From Apodospora peruviana (Eukaryota > Ascomycota > Sordariomycetes > Sordariales > Lasiosphaeriaceae), in the NCBI GenBank assembly GCA_033439685.1, contig JAUEDM010000002.1, positions 868,001-932,000 on the forward strand: a DNA stretch of 64,000 nucleotides, in the 5' to 3' direction. Both the position numbers and the translations under genes were made by a program. A model generated the notes under the pieces. It was not told the DNA's origin. It ran no database searches and saw only the letters and a program-made list of their open reading frames with translations. Shown piece by piece: positions 43,831 through 56,548 of the stretch. Every line of letters starts with the position of its first letter. Position 1 is the stretch's first letter.

Positions 43831-45643
43831 GACGGATGTTCAGGCGAGAAAGCAGCGGAATGGGGAATCGATTTGTTGACTACAGCTCTGTAACTCAAAG
43901 CATTCGATTCGAGAACGCTGGACTGGTGCGTGCCGACAGGGAAAGATCGACGGCCTCCTCTACAAGTCGAAATTCGTTGTATTATAATTGAGACGGCAGA
44001 TTATGGATCCATGGGAAGATTGTAGACCGTGGATTGTGGGGATTTGCAGTTCATTGCTGCACCCGAGGTCGTTGTTTCTTGCTGTTCGTGCCGCAACGAC
44101 TGACGGCTCCTACCCGGTGCGACAACCTATGACGTCGTCCATCTCCGATCTGGGAAGCAACTCCAGCCATCAACCACAGTCCAAGCTCCAGGAATGCGCC
44201 ACACCTACGGGTACCTTCGAGCCACGTCTGATGTTAAGGAATATTACACGTAAATCAGGTAAGGTAGGTACCTAAGGTAAGGAGACAAGACATGAAAACG
44301 AAAACGAATCTTTTGTGCAGCATACAGATGTAAGCTGAAACATTACGACGAGTGGCGTATGCGTGCTCGCGAGGCGAATCGACTCAGCGCTCGGTTCGGG
44401 CTTTCGGTTCAAGTTAAGTCCTAAAATACAATTCTGTGATGATGGACAATTGCCGAATGATCCGACTCACGCTCATTCGCCGTTGGCGTTACCTCCGAAC
44501 CTTCGCGGTTGATGACTCCTCGCCCAAGGTCGGACGAGAGAAGTCAAGCGTGATGGGCCGATTGGCTGCGCGACAGACACAGCCACAGTTGCGATGTCCA
44601 CCAGTTCCTTCGTCGAAGCAGTTGAGCCAGTCAGCCAGTCGACCCAACACCACTTCTCCATATTGTCCCATCTACCCGCTCGGCACGAGCAGATGCGCAG
44701 CCCAGATGACCAAATCCCGAGTGTGACCCCTTGGAGCCCTCCGCCGAAATCCCGGGGAGATCCAGATGAACCACATCTGGCGGCAGCGTTAGCTTGTGGC
44801 TCGTTAGGTACCCGTCGGGACTGAAGCTGCTAAGATCCCTCGCCGTCAGGTACACAGACATGCCGGACATCCTACTGGACCCACGCTTCAGTTGCAGCAG
44901 TCTTGAATGGACAAGCCGTCATGCACCTCGAATCCTCTCTCATTCCCGTTTTCCTCTGCTGAGCCCTTGAATACTCCAAACCAACTTAGAGAAAAGGCAA
45001 AAAGTGAGTGACAGAGAGAACGTGTGTGCTAACCGGGCTTGGCGGCTCAGTAGCGCTGGAGTTGGCTCAAGGCGTTCCCAAAACTCGCGTGCATCCACTC
45101 TGGACGGGCGACTCCTCTGTACACTGCCACAGTGGAAATCTTCATACGGTGCGGAGTTAACGTCAGCGACAGCAACTTACACAGCAACAAGGTAGACCGG
45201 CACGAGGAGAAAAATACGACGACGGGAGCAAAAGAAGCTGACAAAACATCAAACGCAACAACGAACCCAAATCCATCACGAGAGAAAAAAAACCGGCATC
45301 GATTTCACGACGCCTTCCTGGGCATACGACACTTCTAGTCTAAATTTACGGGCGCATCTCCAAGGTCGAACCCAAGGGGCGTGTGGCGTATTGCAAGGCT
45401 GATCGCTTCCCCTCTGGCCCAAGCTCCTGCGTCACAGCTCTCAGGTTCAAGGCATTACCACCTCGGGCAGAACGGGTCGCCTTACCCAGCGCAGCGCAGC
45501 CCCGCGATCTCCCAGGCACCGTCCTGTTCCTTGCTAAAGAAGTCTCGAGCCTTGCCAGTCGCGCTCCGAAACCCGCGCAACTTCCCATCTACTCGACTTT
45601 TGTGCGCCGTCAACTTTATTTTTCTCGAGAATCAGCCATAGAC
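43831..45643. other. 1.8 kb divergent intergenic region
   Basis: Lies between the starts of the HAM1-like gene (minus) and the patatin-like gene (plus), so it holds both promoters. Open stretches of 60-96 codons are not supported. Confidence 0.5.
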
Positions 45644-47737
45644 ATGAGCGGGCTGAAGCGAAAAGACACCACGAAAGGACCGCCTTTGCGGATCCTATCT
45701 CTCGGTACGTTCCGCGATTGCAGTCTAATGACCCAAACAACCGGCCTGGCGACAGCCTCTACGCTAGACATGTGCAACTGACTGACGATGTTTATTTGCA
45801 GATGGAGGAGGAGTCCGCGGCTACTCCATGTTTCTCATTATCCAGGAGTTGATGCATCAAACGTTTGTCGAGATTGAAGGACGAGCCCCACGACGATCTG
45901 AGCTCCCGAAGCCCTGCGAGCACTTCGACCTAATCGTCGGCACCGGCACCGGTGGGCTTATCGCGCTGATGCTGGGTCGGCTACGGCTCGATCTGGAAAC
46001 GTGCAAAGAACTATACGTGCGACTTACCCGCATGGTCTTCGAGACCGACAAGACCATCGCCGGCATCCCATATCGGTCGACCTTATTCAAGGCGACAAAA
46101 CTCGAGGAGGCGATCAAGGAGGCCGTCAGGGAACATACCATATCCGAGAGGGAAGGAAACGATGGTGGCGGAAGTGAGGGTGCCAACGTCCCGGTGAGTG
46201 TGGCTTCCCGGTCGAGCGCCGCATACTCGCCGAGGAGGCATTCGAGCAACGCAAGCGTGGTGAGCTTTAGCGCGAGGAGCCCCAGCGCGCAGAATTCGAG
46301 GCCTGTGTTCTCGTCCAGGTGGGGTGACCCCAATGCTCGTCTCTACGACGAGAGGGAAAATCGAACAAAGACGTAAGACTTGACTCCTAACCCTCCTATC
46401 CTGTTCATAGGTTAACAGATGAATATAGTGCAGTAACTGCCGTATACAAGGGCACTTCAAAAGGCGGAAAGCCAGCAGTGCTGCGGTCTTACGATTCACG
46501 AAGAGAATCAGCCCCGGAGGTCGACTGCACAATTTGGCAGGCTGGTCGGGCTACCTGCGCTATTGGACTTGCTTTCAAGCCCATCCAAATCGGCCAGTCT
46601 GTCTTCCACGACGATGGCGCGGGCAACTTCAACCCATCCGTTACCGCCCTAGATGAAGCCGTAGTAAATGAGTGGCCCGGGAGGGAGGTTGGCGTCTTTG
46701 TCAGTATCGGAACCGGAAAGAGGCCAAAGGGCAGCGACGCGAATTCTTCCATGTGGTATGAAGGCTTCCTGGGCGAGTTTGCCGAGGCAAGAAGGAAGTT
46801 GATTGCAAAGATTGAGGGCTGTGAGAGGATCCACGAGCTGATGAAGAAAGAGCAGCTTACAAAGCGTGGAGTCAATATCGAGAATTACTACCGTCTCAAC
46901 GTTGAGGTCGGTGTAGGGGAGTTTGGCATGAACGAGTGGCATAGGTTAGCGGACATCAGCACAAATACCAGGAGGTATCTGGCGAGGGAGGATGAAATGA
47001 AAATGATGCAGAGCGCGTCGGCGAAGATGGGGAAAATCCATCTCGCCAAGCTGAGATGGGAACGGATGGGCTCGAATTCAGCTGCCCAAAACTATGCAGA
47101 GATAGCGATGCCGCTGGCTGTCGAGCTGCCTGGCGATATCCCCTCGTTCGCTCCGACTGCAACGACGACCAGACCGATAAGTCGACAGTCGTACGAATCC
47201 GGCACAGACTCCCTGCCGGTACCCAGCGCCAACACACCGTCGCCGAGGAGCTCAGGTGAACGTCTCCGCCCCATTTCAGAGGTCAGCGCCGTCAGTAGCC
47301 GACCATCCCCACACCGTACCCCAGCTGCGCCATCAGGGGCGCCTCCACCACCACCGTCAGGTCGTTTCACCAAGCAGCCCCGGCAACAATACCACGAAGC
47401 GGAAGAGCACAACGATGACGCAGACCGCCTTGTGGTGAATGCACCAACGCCGTTGCAGTGGAGGAACGCGTCGGGGCAAGATAAAATCGCGATAGTGAGC
47501 GCGGACGACCAGCCGAGGCGGTATGCGGACCCAATAGCAGCACGACCGAACCAAGTGCCTTCTCAGCCGTCGCGGATTGAGCCCCCGCCACTGCCGCCCA
47601 AGACGCCTCTTCCGGAGAACCAGCTGGGGGGGACTGGTGGTGACAAGCGACGTGTTCCTGCTTTGCCGTATCCGCTGGACGATGACGCGCCTCCGGCTGT
47701 CAATATGGCGAGGAAACCTAACTATAGCGGCAGATAA
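45644..47737 (+). CDS. Patatin-like phospholipase-fold protein lacking the nucleophile Ser
   Basis: Three exons (45,644-45,704; 45,802-46,372; 46,411-47,737) code for 652 residues. The oxyanion motif DGGGVRG is at residues 21-27. The position of the nucleophile elbow reads VGTGTGG (66-72), with Gly 69 where active patatins have Ser (G-x-S-x-G). The catalytic Asp region is present as DDGAGNFNPS, with FVSIGTG downstream. The C-terminal 200 residues are Pro/Ser-rich and disordered, with PPPLPPKTP-like proline stretches that could bind SH3 domains. An active patatin cleaves acyl chains from membrane lipids. This one keeps the fold and half of the dyad, so lipid binding rather than hydrolysis is expected. 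Exon junctions all keep phase and the gene looks maintained. Confidence 0.85.
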
Positions 47738-50700
47738 ATCCGAAGCGTGCCGCGAGGCTGTCGATTTTGGCGGTGGCTGTGTTGTTGTGGGGAGAGAACC
47801 AGTTATGATGGAAGAATAGGTTGATGAGTAAACTGATGGCTGAAACGAAGATTTATGTCGGTTATGACTTTGGATTGGGCGTTGGGCCACGTGCCAAGGG
47901 GGCTTAGGAAGTTTTTTTTATTTTTACAGATAATACCATCTCTTCGGTCTCGTGTCGAGTGTCCATTTGGGGCAGATCGGATCTTGTTTATCATTTGGTA
48001 TTTCTCCATTATGTTTTTGTTTCGTTTCATGGATACCAAATATAGCAGCAGCAGCACACTAGTTTTTGGAGGCTGAGTTAGGGCGACGAATCATGATTCC
48101 TCTTTTTCATTCACATAATGAACTCTTTTAATGGTTACAGACTACGAATTACATAATTTCGCAACCTGTCCACACCTTTATCAGATGCGTGAAGTGGTGA
48201 TATGCAGGGGTTTCGCTGTCTTGGGCTGACCTCAGCCGAGGCGTCTTCCTCCCAACATGAAACAAATATTGGAGCGCTGGAAAGAAAGAAAAATGCTGGG
48301 CGATCGCCAAAAGTAAGGTACATAGCTCCAGTAGAGGCTGCACCTGCCAATTAGGTGATTAGTGGATCATACGTGTGGTGGAAATATCATTCCATACTGC
48401 AGGTGCGCTCAGGTTCCATCTGGCGGTCAGGTCCAAGTTGGTCTGGGACGACTGCCACGACTGCCACGACTGCCAAACCCAACGGCCTGGATCTCCGTTC
48501 CTGCCCGCCGCTAGGGACACCGGCCCCCGCTACAGTACTTCGTACGTCACAGTGCAGTCGACAACAGCGCAGATCATCAATAGATCCGGGATTCATGCTT
48601 AAATCGCGGGCCCATGCCGCTAAGCTGATCTGGAGCTTGGTCCCTGATTTGGGCCCTTGCACCTGCCGAAGCGCGGCGGTCTCTGGCGGTCTGGACTCTC
48701 GACTCTCTTAAAATTACCTCTTTGGTATAGTTCCAGAGGGAAAGAGAGAAGGTGAAGTGAGACATTTTGGAAGGAGAGAACAGAGCAGAGCACACGAAAT
48801 CGGAAGCGAACCAGAGACCGCAAAATCTGAAGTGGTGAGGGAAAACATGTTGCATCAAACAACCACGTCAACACCAGTCTGGTCTGGATACTACAAACAG
48901 CCGCTAGGAACCAAATACTTCCACACCTCCTCGGCGATGGGATCTGACACTGCCTCTTTCTTCCGAGTCTCTTCCGAGTCCTTCTTTCCCCAGAGTATTT
49001 CTCATACCGACAGTGTCTTCAAGGGTCCAATCGGTATGCGTCGCCAACCGACCAAGATACCTTAGCTACCCCCAGATGATGACATGCATGACCACTGACC
49101 TGGCTCGCTATCCCGAACACCATACAGCACAGTACCGGACATGACAATCCTATCAGGCAACCTACGGGCCAGTGACGAACGACGGCCCTCCATGCAGCAT
49201 GTCAACTTCCATGACTGTCCCGTCCCCGCTCGCCCGCCTACCCGCCTATGCTGGCTCGCGATGTGGGAGTGAAGGTGGTGTCATGTTCAGCCCTTCGGCG
49301 CCAGCCACTGAGCTGGCAGCCCTGTGCCGGCGCTTTGGTTCTGTGTGTGCGTAACAATACCGGTATGTATGCGCTCCGTTACTTTAACGAAAGTGTATAC
49401 AGTCATGTACGAACATGTAGGTGCGAGTCTACCCTTGGTAAGCTCTGCGAGCGCGGCTGCAACGCTGTCCCGTTGCAATGGGAGGATGGGCAATGCAGCC
49501 GATACGACTACCGCTTTCCGCCGCTCCGTCGCCGTCGGCCCTTTTAGCTTCACGGCACTGTACTCGCCGCCGGCATATCCATGAATTCTGCAACAGAAAT
49601 CCTGACACGTTTTTCTTCGCTTGTTTTTTCCTGGCTTGGATCATATGACTGTTTCACCGTCCGTTTCCCGCCTGACAAGTGGATAAGCTTGTTTTCTTTG
49701 CCTGATAGGTATGTGACGTGTGGTATGGCATGGCCACAAAGAGCTGCGAAGCAGGGGAGAGCATCTCATGTGCTAAAAAAGACAGTATGGGGTACACGAG
49801 CTTGTCAACTGACTGTCTCAAACGGCCTACCAGCCAGCTAGCTGGGCCAGTCACAAGCGAACCAGCGAACAACGAGCGGGATCTGGCAGCAGCAGCTTGA
49901 CGATGTGTTTCATCTCCTGCCGTCGCTTTCCCACCCATCACCTTTGCATCTTCCATGGTAGGGCGCCGAATAAACGGCATCATCCGCGGAAGCGCCAACT
50001 TTCTTCCCAGATCATTGCAAGCCACATGCACGCACTCCCAGCACCTTGGCACGTCGGCGCTGGGAGGAAAGTGACACTATTCCTCCGAATGCAGGCTTCT
50101 ATCGCAGGGTCGTCGTACTAACAGGCACGAAGCTCGGCAATGCTTCATTTCCTAATCGGGGCACATTCCTCGAACCGGCGATAGTGTCACATCGCAGAGG
50201 CTTTCCGGTCTGTCCACATCGACGGGACACTGCTGCGTCAACGGCCGGGGACCGACCTATCAGGTCTTGCAGCTGCCCTAAACGCGTTCAGTTTACGTAT
50301 CCTGTCGTCTCTGGTTGAATGAAGCTTTCCCAGTTATTCTTCGTCCTTGCAGTAGCAGGACTTCACGATATCAGCCACGCAGGCAGGCAGCAGTAGCGAA
50401 CCAACGTCCCTAGCTTCAAATCTCTTGGTATTGTTCGTCTGTCGCCATTGCATCGCTACGAGTTGTAGCTGTCCTTCTCTTGCCTCTGCAAGCTTCATCT
50501 TGGCAAACAGCTGGTTACCATGGCTGCCTCCACGTTTTTCTCTGTCAAAAGAAGCTTTTCATTCACGGTCTCAGGGGTCGGGTGCTTGCTGGACCACTCA
50601 CAGCCGTTGCACACATGGTTTTGAAACCCTTGGGCAGAAGCACAGCCCTACCATCAAGCCCTCCCTACTTCCAGGAAAGCAGCTGTTATAAACGGTATGG

Positions 50701-51683
50701 GATCTCATCTACCCAAAGTTCGTGATGAGTCGAACCAAGTTTAAGCATTTCGAACGTAACATGTCCCGTCCGGCCGCGTGCATTCCACCGTCCCCTCAGC
50801 TCTGGTATCCATTCTTCGCATGTCTGGATTGCTGGAGTATTCCAAAAATATTCAGCCGTCGCCAGTGTTGTCGAGGATAAAGTATCCCCTTCTCCCATCC
50901 CTATCCCATCTGGTCAACAGCTTGAAGTCGCTGACGTCGGTCTGTTCTGATGGACTACCTCCTCCATACCCGCTCAAAATCATCAAATACAACAACACTC
51001 GTGAGTTTTCCCGTTCAACTTTAGCTTTTCTGTCTTCGTTCTGTAACCGCCCCATTTTGCCGACCGACGGCTGCCTCAGCCCGCACAATCCTCACCATCA
51101 AACGGCACTTGCCCAGCACAAGGGGGGAGCTCCAGGCTTCTGATCTACCGCCGGCCGGGCCGCCGCCGGTTGGACGGACGGGCTTGAGCGAGCCGTCACT
51201 GGCAGCAAGGCGAGCAGCAAAAGCAAGCTTACACCACAGCGCTAGTCCCAAATGGTTCCAAATCCGAAGACTTGCATAAACATCCCAAAAGCCCGATACC
51301 CCTGTCTGTCCCCTTCGTCGGTTCGGTTGTCTGGAGGTCCCTCAAAAAGGGACTTGCACATACACATCATATACAGACTCTGCAAGCCCGCTGCAGCTGT
51401 TTTATAAGTCAGTTCAGCCCTATGATGGTAGCACTCTCTACCACTCAACCACCCATCAAAAGAATGAAGTCTCCATCCATATCGGCACATGCTTTCCCCC
51501 TTCCTTTAATTTGGGTTTGTCTGCTATGCTGTTTGGGTGTGCGGAATCAATGCTCGTCAGTTTAACTGACTTCCTAGCAAGACCCTTTGCAGCTGTTGGG
51601 GTTGCGTTGTAAGCGGTTACAAACAAGCCGTGCCAGGCCCTGCATCCTTCGCAACCAGACTCGCTCGTTAGGGGGGGACAATT
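47738..51683. other. 3.9 kb without a supported gene
   Basis: The largest gene-free stretch outside the repeat island. Open frames up to 132 codons exist on both strands but overlap each other and show no motifs. It may hold a long upstream region of the Zn2Cys6 gene, or non-coding transcripts. A C(A/T)GCCACGACTG short tandem lies near 48,450. No transposon ends or tRNA are seen. Confidence 0.5.
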
Positions 51684-54600
51684 ATGTCCGAACCCATGCA
51701 TCAGGGCTCCCTTCCTCCTGGTGGTCCGGCCCGCCCCTTGCGTGCTGAGAGGACGACGACGTCGTGCTCAGAGTGTCGAAGACGGAAGCAAAAGGTATGT
51801 TGGTCGATCGACAGAGCGCTTTTCACCCCCTTTTCTTGATAGTAATGTTTGTTTGCACCACCTCGAACTCCAAAAAAGCCACGAAAACGGGCATAACGGA
51901 ATCCTCGACAGCCCCCATTCTTTGGCATAGCAGTCATTTTCTGGATCCCTTCTTGTCGTCTTTCATCGCAAGAGATTACTAACCCCTTTTCCCGTCGCTA
52001 TTAGTGCAACCAAGGCCAGCCATGTAGCAACTGCCTCAGACGGTTTCCCCAACCTCCGTGTGAGTACAAGTCCAACATCAGGTAAGCAATTTCGACCCAT
52101 TGTTGTTTTATTTCCTGGAACCTCTCCTTTGGGTTTTCTTGTCACTCGGCCGTAACAAGGGAAACCGGCAAGAGAAGTAGGATGGAGGCAGAGAGGAAGA
52201 GAGACTCGCCGTGTCTTTTACTTCTTCCTCTGTAGATACTAGGAAAGTTCCAGCATAAACTAACATCCACCTCCCTTTCCTCGTCAAAAGACGGCCCAGC
52301 GCTACCCCTTCTTCATCCTCGTCAACATCCCGCCAGCAACAGCAACAGCCGCCATTTTCACTCTCAATTCTTCCTCCCTCACTGGATGACAATAAACAGT
52401 ACGAAATCCAGGGCACACGGCAACCACTTCTCCCTCCTCCGCCGAGACGACAACCTTCGCCGTCATGGTCGTCCCCGCCCATACGGAGTCCAGATCACCA
52501 GGCGGGGGAGGACGTGGGTGAACTGTTAGGAAGGTGGTCTGGTTTCGACCTCATGGGCACCCCCAGCCCCAACAGTCCACACCTTTCAACGCTGGGAAGC
52601 TCCCCACATTATCAGCAGCATCAATATAACGCAGCAGCAGCAGTACCGTGGAGAAGCACCTCCCCTTCTGGCGGCGGCGGTGGAAGCCCGTCTCCAGGTT
52701 CTGGCGGAGGACCCATTATCTGCGACGAAGGGTGCACGCTCCACTCGGATGTTGTACATGACGCAGCCAAACTACTGCGTGCGTTTCGGTCAATCCCCGA
52801 TCGGTTCATTCTTGGTGGTGGCACCTCCGGACCTGGGCGTAATCCAGGTGGTGGTGGCGGTTGGAGTGGCAATAGGGGCCAGCAACAGCAACAACAGCAA
52901 CCGTGGGAAGGGGGCACCGACATGATGATGTTGGGTGACCACTACGATGTTCCGCTCCTTGATGTAAATGGTATCTGGCCATTCTCGAACCCGTCTCAAC
53001 CACAAGGACAAGGACAAGGGCTGGTGCCGCAGCCGCCATCGAGGCCAATATCGCAACCACAGCCAGTACAGAATGCGGATTTGTTGAGGATATGTACGTT
53101 CCTCTCACCGGTGTCTGTTAATAAAATATGGGATGCGGGAGTTTGTACAGATTAAGCTGACTTTTTTCCGTTCTCCGTGACAATTAGACGTAAAATTGCT
53201 CTCGCAGTTCAAAGCTTCCCTAGACGGTAACCCGGATGCATCGAATCCGTACATCAAATATCACGTCCCGTACTGCGTACAATCGCCCCTCCTGCAGCAT
53301 GTGGCCATCTACACAGCAGCAGGGCTGCTGAGCCAGACGGGACATATCGAGGGTACAGTGGCCATGGCGCACAAGGGTCACGCTATAAAGCTGTTGAACG
53401 AGCATCTCCGGTCACGGTCCTCCACGAGCGACGAGGGTATTGCCGGCGTGGTGCAGCTTATCGTGAATGAGTGGTATTGGGGCGACGCCAATGATTTGCA
53501 GGCGCATTTGCGTGGCCTGAGAGAGATGATCAAGCTCCGCGGCGGATTCCGGACGTTGGGCTTGCACGGGCTGATCAGCAAGTTGGCGATAACGTGAGTT
53601 GTTTACCGCTCTTATTCTGCTGACGGATAGATAAGATCCTTTGTCGGCCATGGGTGTGCGTGCCAAGCATTAGCTAACATATCGGGACCAAACACAGATC
53701 TGACGTCGCGATCGCGCTCTCGTTCGAGATCTCCCCATTCTTACAGGGCGGTGGAGGTGAATTCGACTTCCAAGACAACCCTGCCCAAGTCCCTTTGCGT
53801 CTCGCCCTCAACACGCCACTCATATCCCCGCTTGCGCGGTTCACCACCTGCGATGAAGCGCTCAACATCCACGCCGCCACCGCGTCCATCCTAGACGACA
53901 TGCGCTTCCTCATCAACGCCGTGTTGACCCTGCCTGAAGAGGCCTCGCCCAAGGAGTTGCAAAAGGTACATACCACTTCGGCATGGATATACAAGCGCAT
54001 ATCTGGGCTACCGGCCAGTAGCCCGACTGCTCCTCACGCCGGCCACCACTCGTCATCACCGCGGGATGTCTCGCCGGCCCCGTCATCTTCGGTGGCAAGC
54101 TCGACCCTGAGTCCGGATATAACACACACAACAGCCTCGGTGTCGTCGTCATTCAGGGGTAGAGGTACTTCGGAAGAACTTCGACCGCCGATCGGGCATG
54201 ACCAACCGAGGAGAAGATCGTTCCAGGCCAACACCCCAGAGTCTACACCCGGAGCAAAGCTCGCCCCGAATTCCACGTTATCCTCAGCCCATCATAGCAG
54301 CGCCGGCACTCCCACCAACGACCCGGAGCCGGAGCCAGATTACATCTACCAAGCCGTCCGGCTCGCGGCGCTGTTGTACTCGCGCGCCATCACGCTCCGC
54401 CAACCATTCTCGGCCACGGTGATGGTGGAAGAGTTTCTCCAGCTGTGGACGACGGCGTGGAGAGTGCCGCTGGTCACGTGGCGCGGTCTGCTAGGAGTGT
54501 TGAACTGGCTATTACTGCCGCTGCTGCCGAGCGGAAAGGTGACGCCGCATGATATGTACACCAAGACGCTGATGAGCGCGAGCTTGCTGCAGATGGGGAT

Positions 54601-54850
54601 GGATAACTGGGAGATTTGCAGGGGTGTGATGGAGAATGGTGTGCGGCTGCAGAGGTGGTTGAGCGGTGATAGGGAGGGAGGAGAATCGAGCCCGGGGAGC
54701 GAGTTTGACGATGGCAAGGCTACCACGAGGTGGAGAAGGGGAAGTCATGCGAGTAGTGGTGATCTTGGGAGTGAGAGGGGTGGTGGGAGTCAAGAAGGAA
54801 AAGAAAAGGGGAAAGGGGTACTGGCCATGGCCCAGGGTGGAGGAGAGTAA
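51684..54850 (+). CDS. Zn2Cys6 transcription factor
   Basis: Five exons (51,684-51,794; 52,005-52,081; 52,291-53,093; 53,188-53,593; 53,698-54,850) give 849 residues. The zinc cluster C28-x2-C31-x6-C38-x5-C44-x2-C47-x8-C56 (SCSECRRRKQK, then CNQGQPCSNC) is split by a 210-base intron after QK. A long Gln-, Gly- and Pro-rich linker follows (residues about 65-320). Then comes a helical fungal-specific regulator domain, for example HVAIYTAAGLLSQTGHIEGT and VNEWYWGDANDLQAHLRGLREM. A second low-complexity stretch lies around residue 570-660. It should act in the nucleus as a regulator of unknown genes. The third exon start (after CAAAAG) is the least certain junction; the earlier AG leads at once to a stop. 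Confidence 0.9.
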
Positions 54851-56548
54851 ATAAAGGATGGCTTGGATAGGGGCTGAGGTTCAAGTGTGGGAAAAAGAGA
54901 GAAAAACAGATGTCTTTTCCGGGAGGATAAGACCATAGTCGTGGCGAAGCATTTTTCGTTCTCTTTTTGTCTCCCTCTTTGATTGTTGGTTTTATTTTAC
55001 ATTGTCTTTTTGTAGCAGATACCATACCTCTGGGGAGCGATGGCGTATTGGGACATTTGTTCTTTTCGAGGCATTGACGAAATTTAAAAGTTCCAACTAG
55101 AATAGGTATACTGCAGATCTCGATTTGTGCCTTTGCCCGCTTTATTGCCCTCTGTCAAACGCCATGGTAGACTCAAGTGGTAGACACATACCTCCTCTGT
55201 GGTGACTTTCCCCAAGACTCTTCAGTTCCTGACCCCCTCTTGACGTCATTCAAAGTCTAAGCAATCCCGCATCCCTTCCTTCGCGACACAAAGGCAATCG
55301 ACGTTGAAGGGAATACCTAGATCTCTCCACGGAGTTTTTGCAGTCTTTGTTCAATTCACACATCAACATAATCCGTACAGAGTATTATCTCTCTCCCAAC
55401 ATAAGCTAGGAGCCTTGCCACTTTAGCTACCCCGCGATATGAGTCCAGAACGGGGAGCAATGAATGCAGCTGTTGATGCACCTTTACGTAACTACCTGTA
55501 CCTAGGTAGACTTGATATCGATAACCTCTCTCCAATTCTTTTGGACTACTCCTTTCAATGTCACTCGCATATTGATCTCACAGTAGATGACGTTCAGTAA
55601 AAAAGCCAATGGACAAATTTACGTTATTCAATTGGGTTTGGTTTGTTGTTGGTCTCGCAGATAAGGGTCAACAATCCCGCGCAGCGCGTCAGGTACCCGC
55701 AATTTTCTGACCTGTCAATCCCCTCCTCACTTCTAGCACTCACTACTAATCGGCATCCGATGAAGTTCCTCCTAGGTTCGCCGTCTTCGGCATATACGGG
55801 AGTTGAGATACATGGGGCATTTTGGCAAGTGAGAATAACTGAGATTTGGTGTTTATCCCGAAAGAAACTTTGGTTTTGTCTCCTGTCTGTTTTGGTGATA
55901 ATGACTTGGACAAGCTCACCGCCATCAACGGTCCTCCTGCCCCGGAGACAGACACCAACCGTCCCCGGCCGGCCAGCAGTTCTGCAACTTCTGCTCAGTA
56001 CTTATCATTCGTTCCGATGAAACCCCCGCTAAGTGGTGGCGGACGAACTCGGCGACTACTCCGTTGGCCGCAGGCTTGCGTGCTTTCTTTACACATCGGC
56101 CGATCTATCGGAGAGCCATTGCGGCCCCGTTCTCGTGTCTCTCCTATCCTACTGGGTACCGCACTTGTGTTCTTATCTTGCGTCTTGCTGCAAGTGCAGC
56201 AGCATCAATGACGTCCAATCGCCGTCCAGTCGAGTGTGGGGAGAAGGAATTGCGGTTGGTAATTCCATCATTGACATTTCTTTTCGTTGAGTACGTAGTT
56301 GGGAACATGATACTAAACCCCTTTCAAAACTATTTCTCTTTTTGATTCCCGGCTCTTGTGATTTCTTCACAAAGCCAGACACTCGAGTCCTCCCGTCGTC
56401 GAGCTGAGCCGCACAAGTTCCCGCTGAGTCTTACATATTCTTTGTTTCTCTTCTTTCCTGCTACCATATACTTACATATACTCACTCACCTGGAAACCGT
56501 TCAATGGGTCAACTCTGAAAGCAGCACGACGAGAAATAGATCTTACTA
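54851..56548. other. Intergenic
   Basis: 1.7 kb between two plus-strand genes, covering the 3' end of the regulator and the promoter and leader of the MATE gene. Short open stretches here are not supported. Confidence 0.5.
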
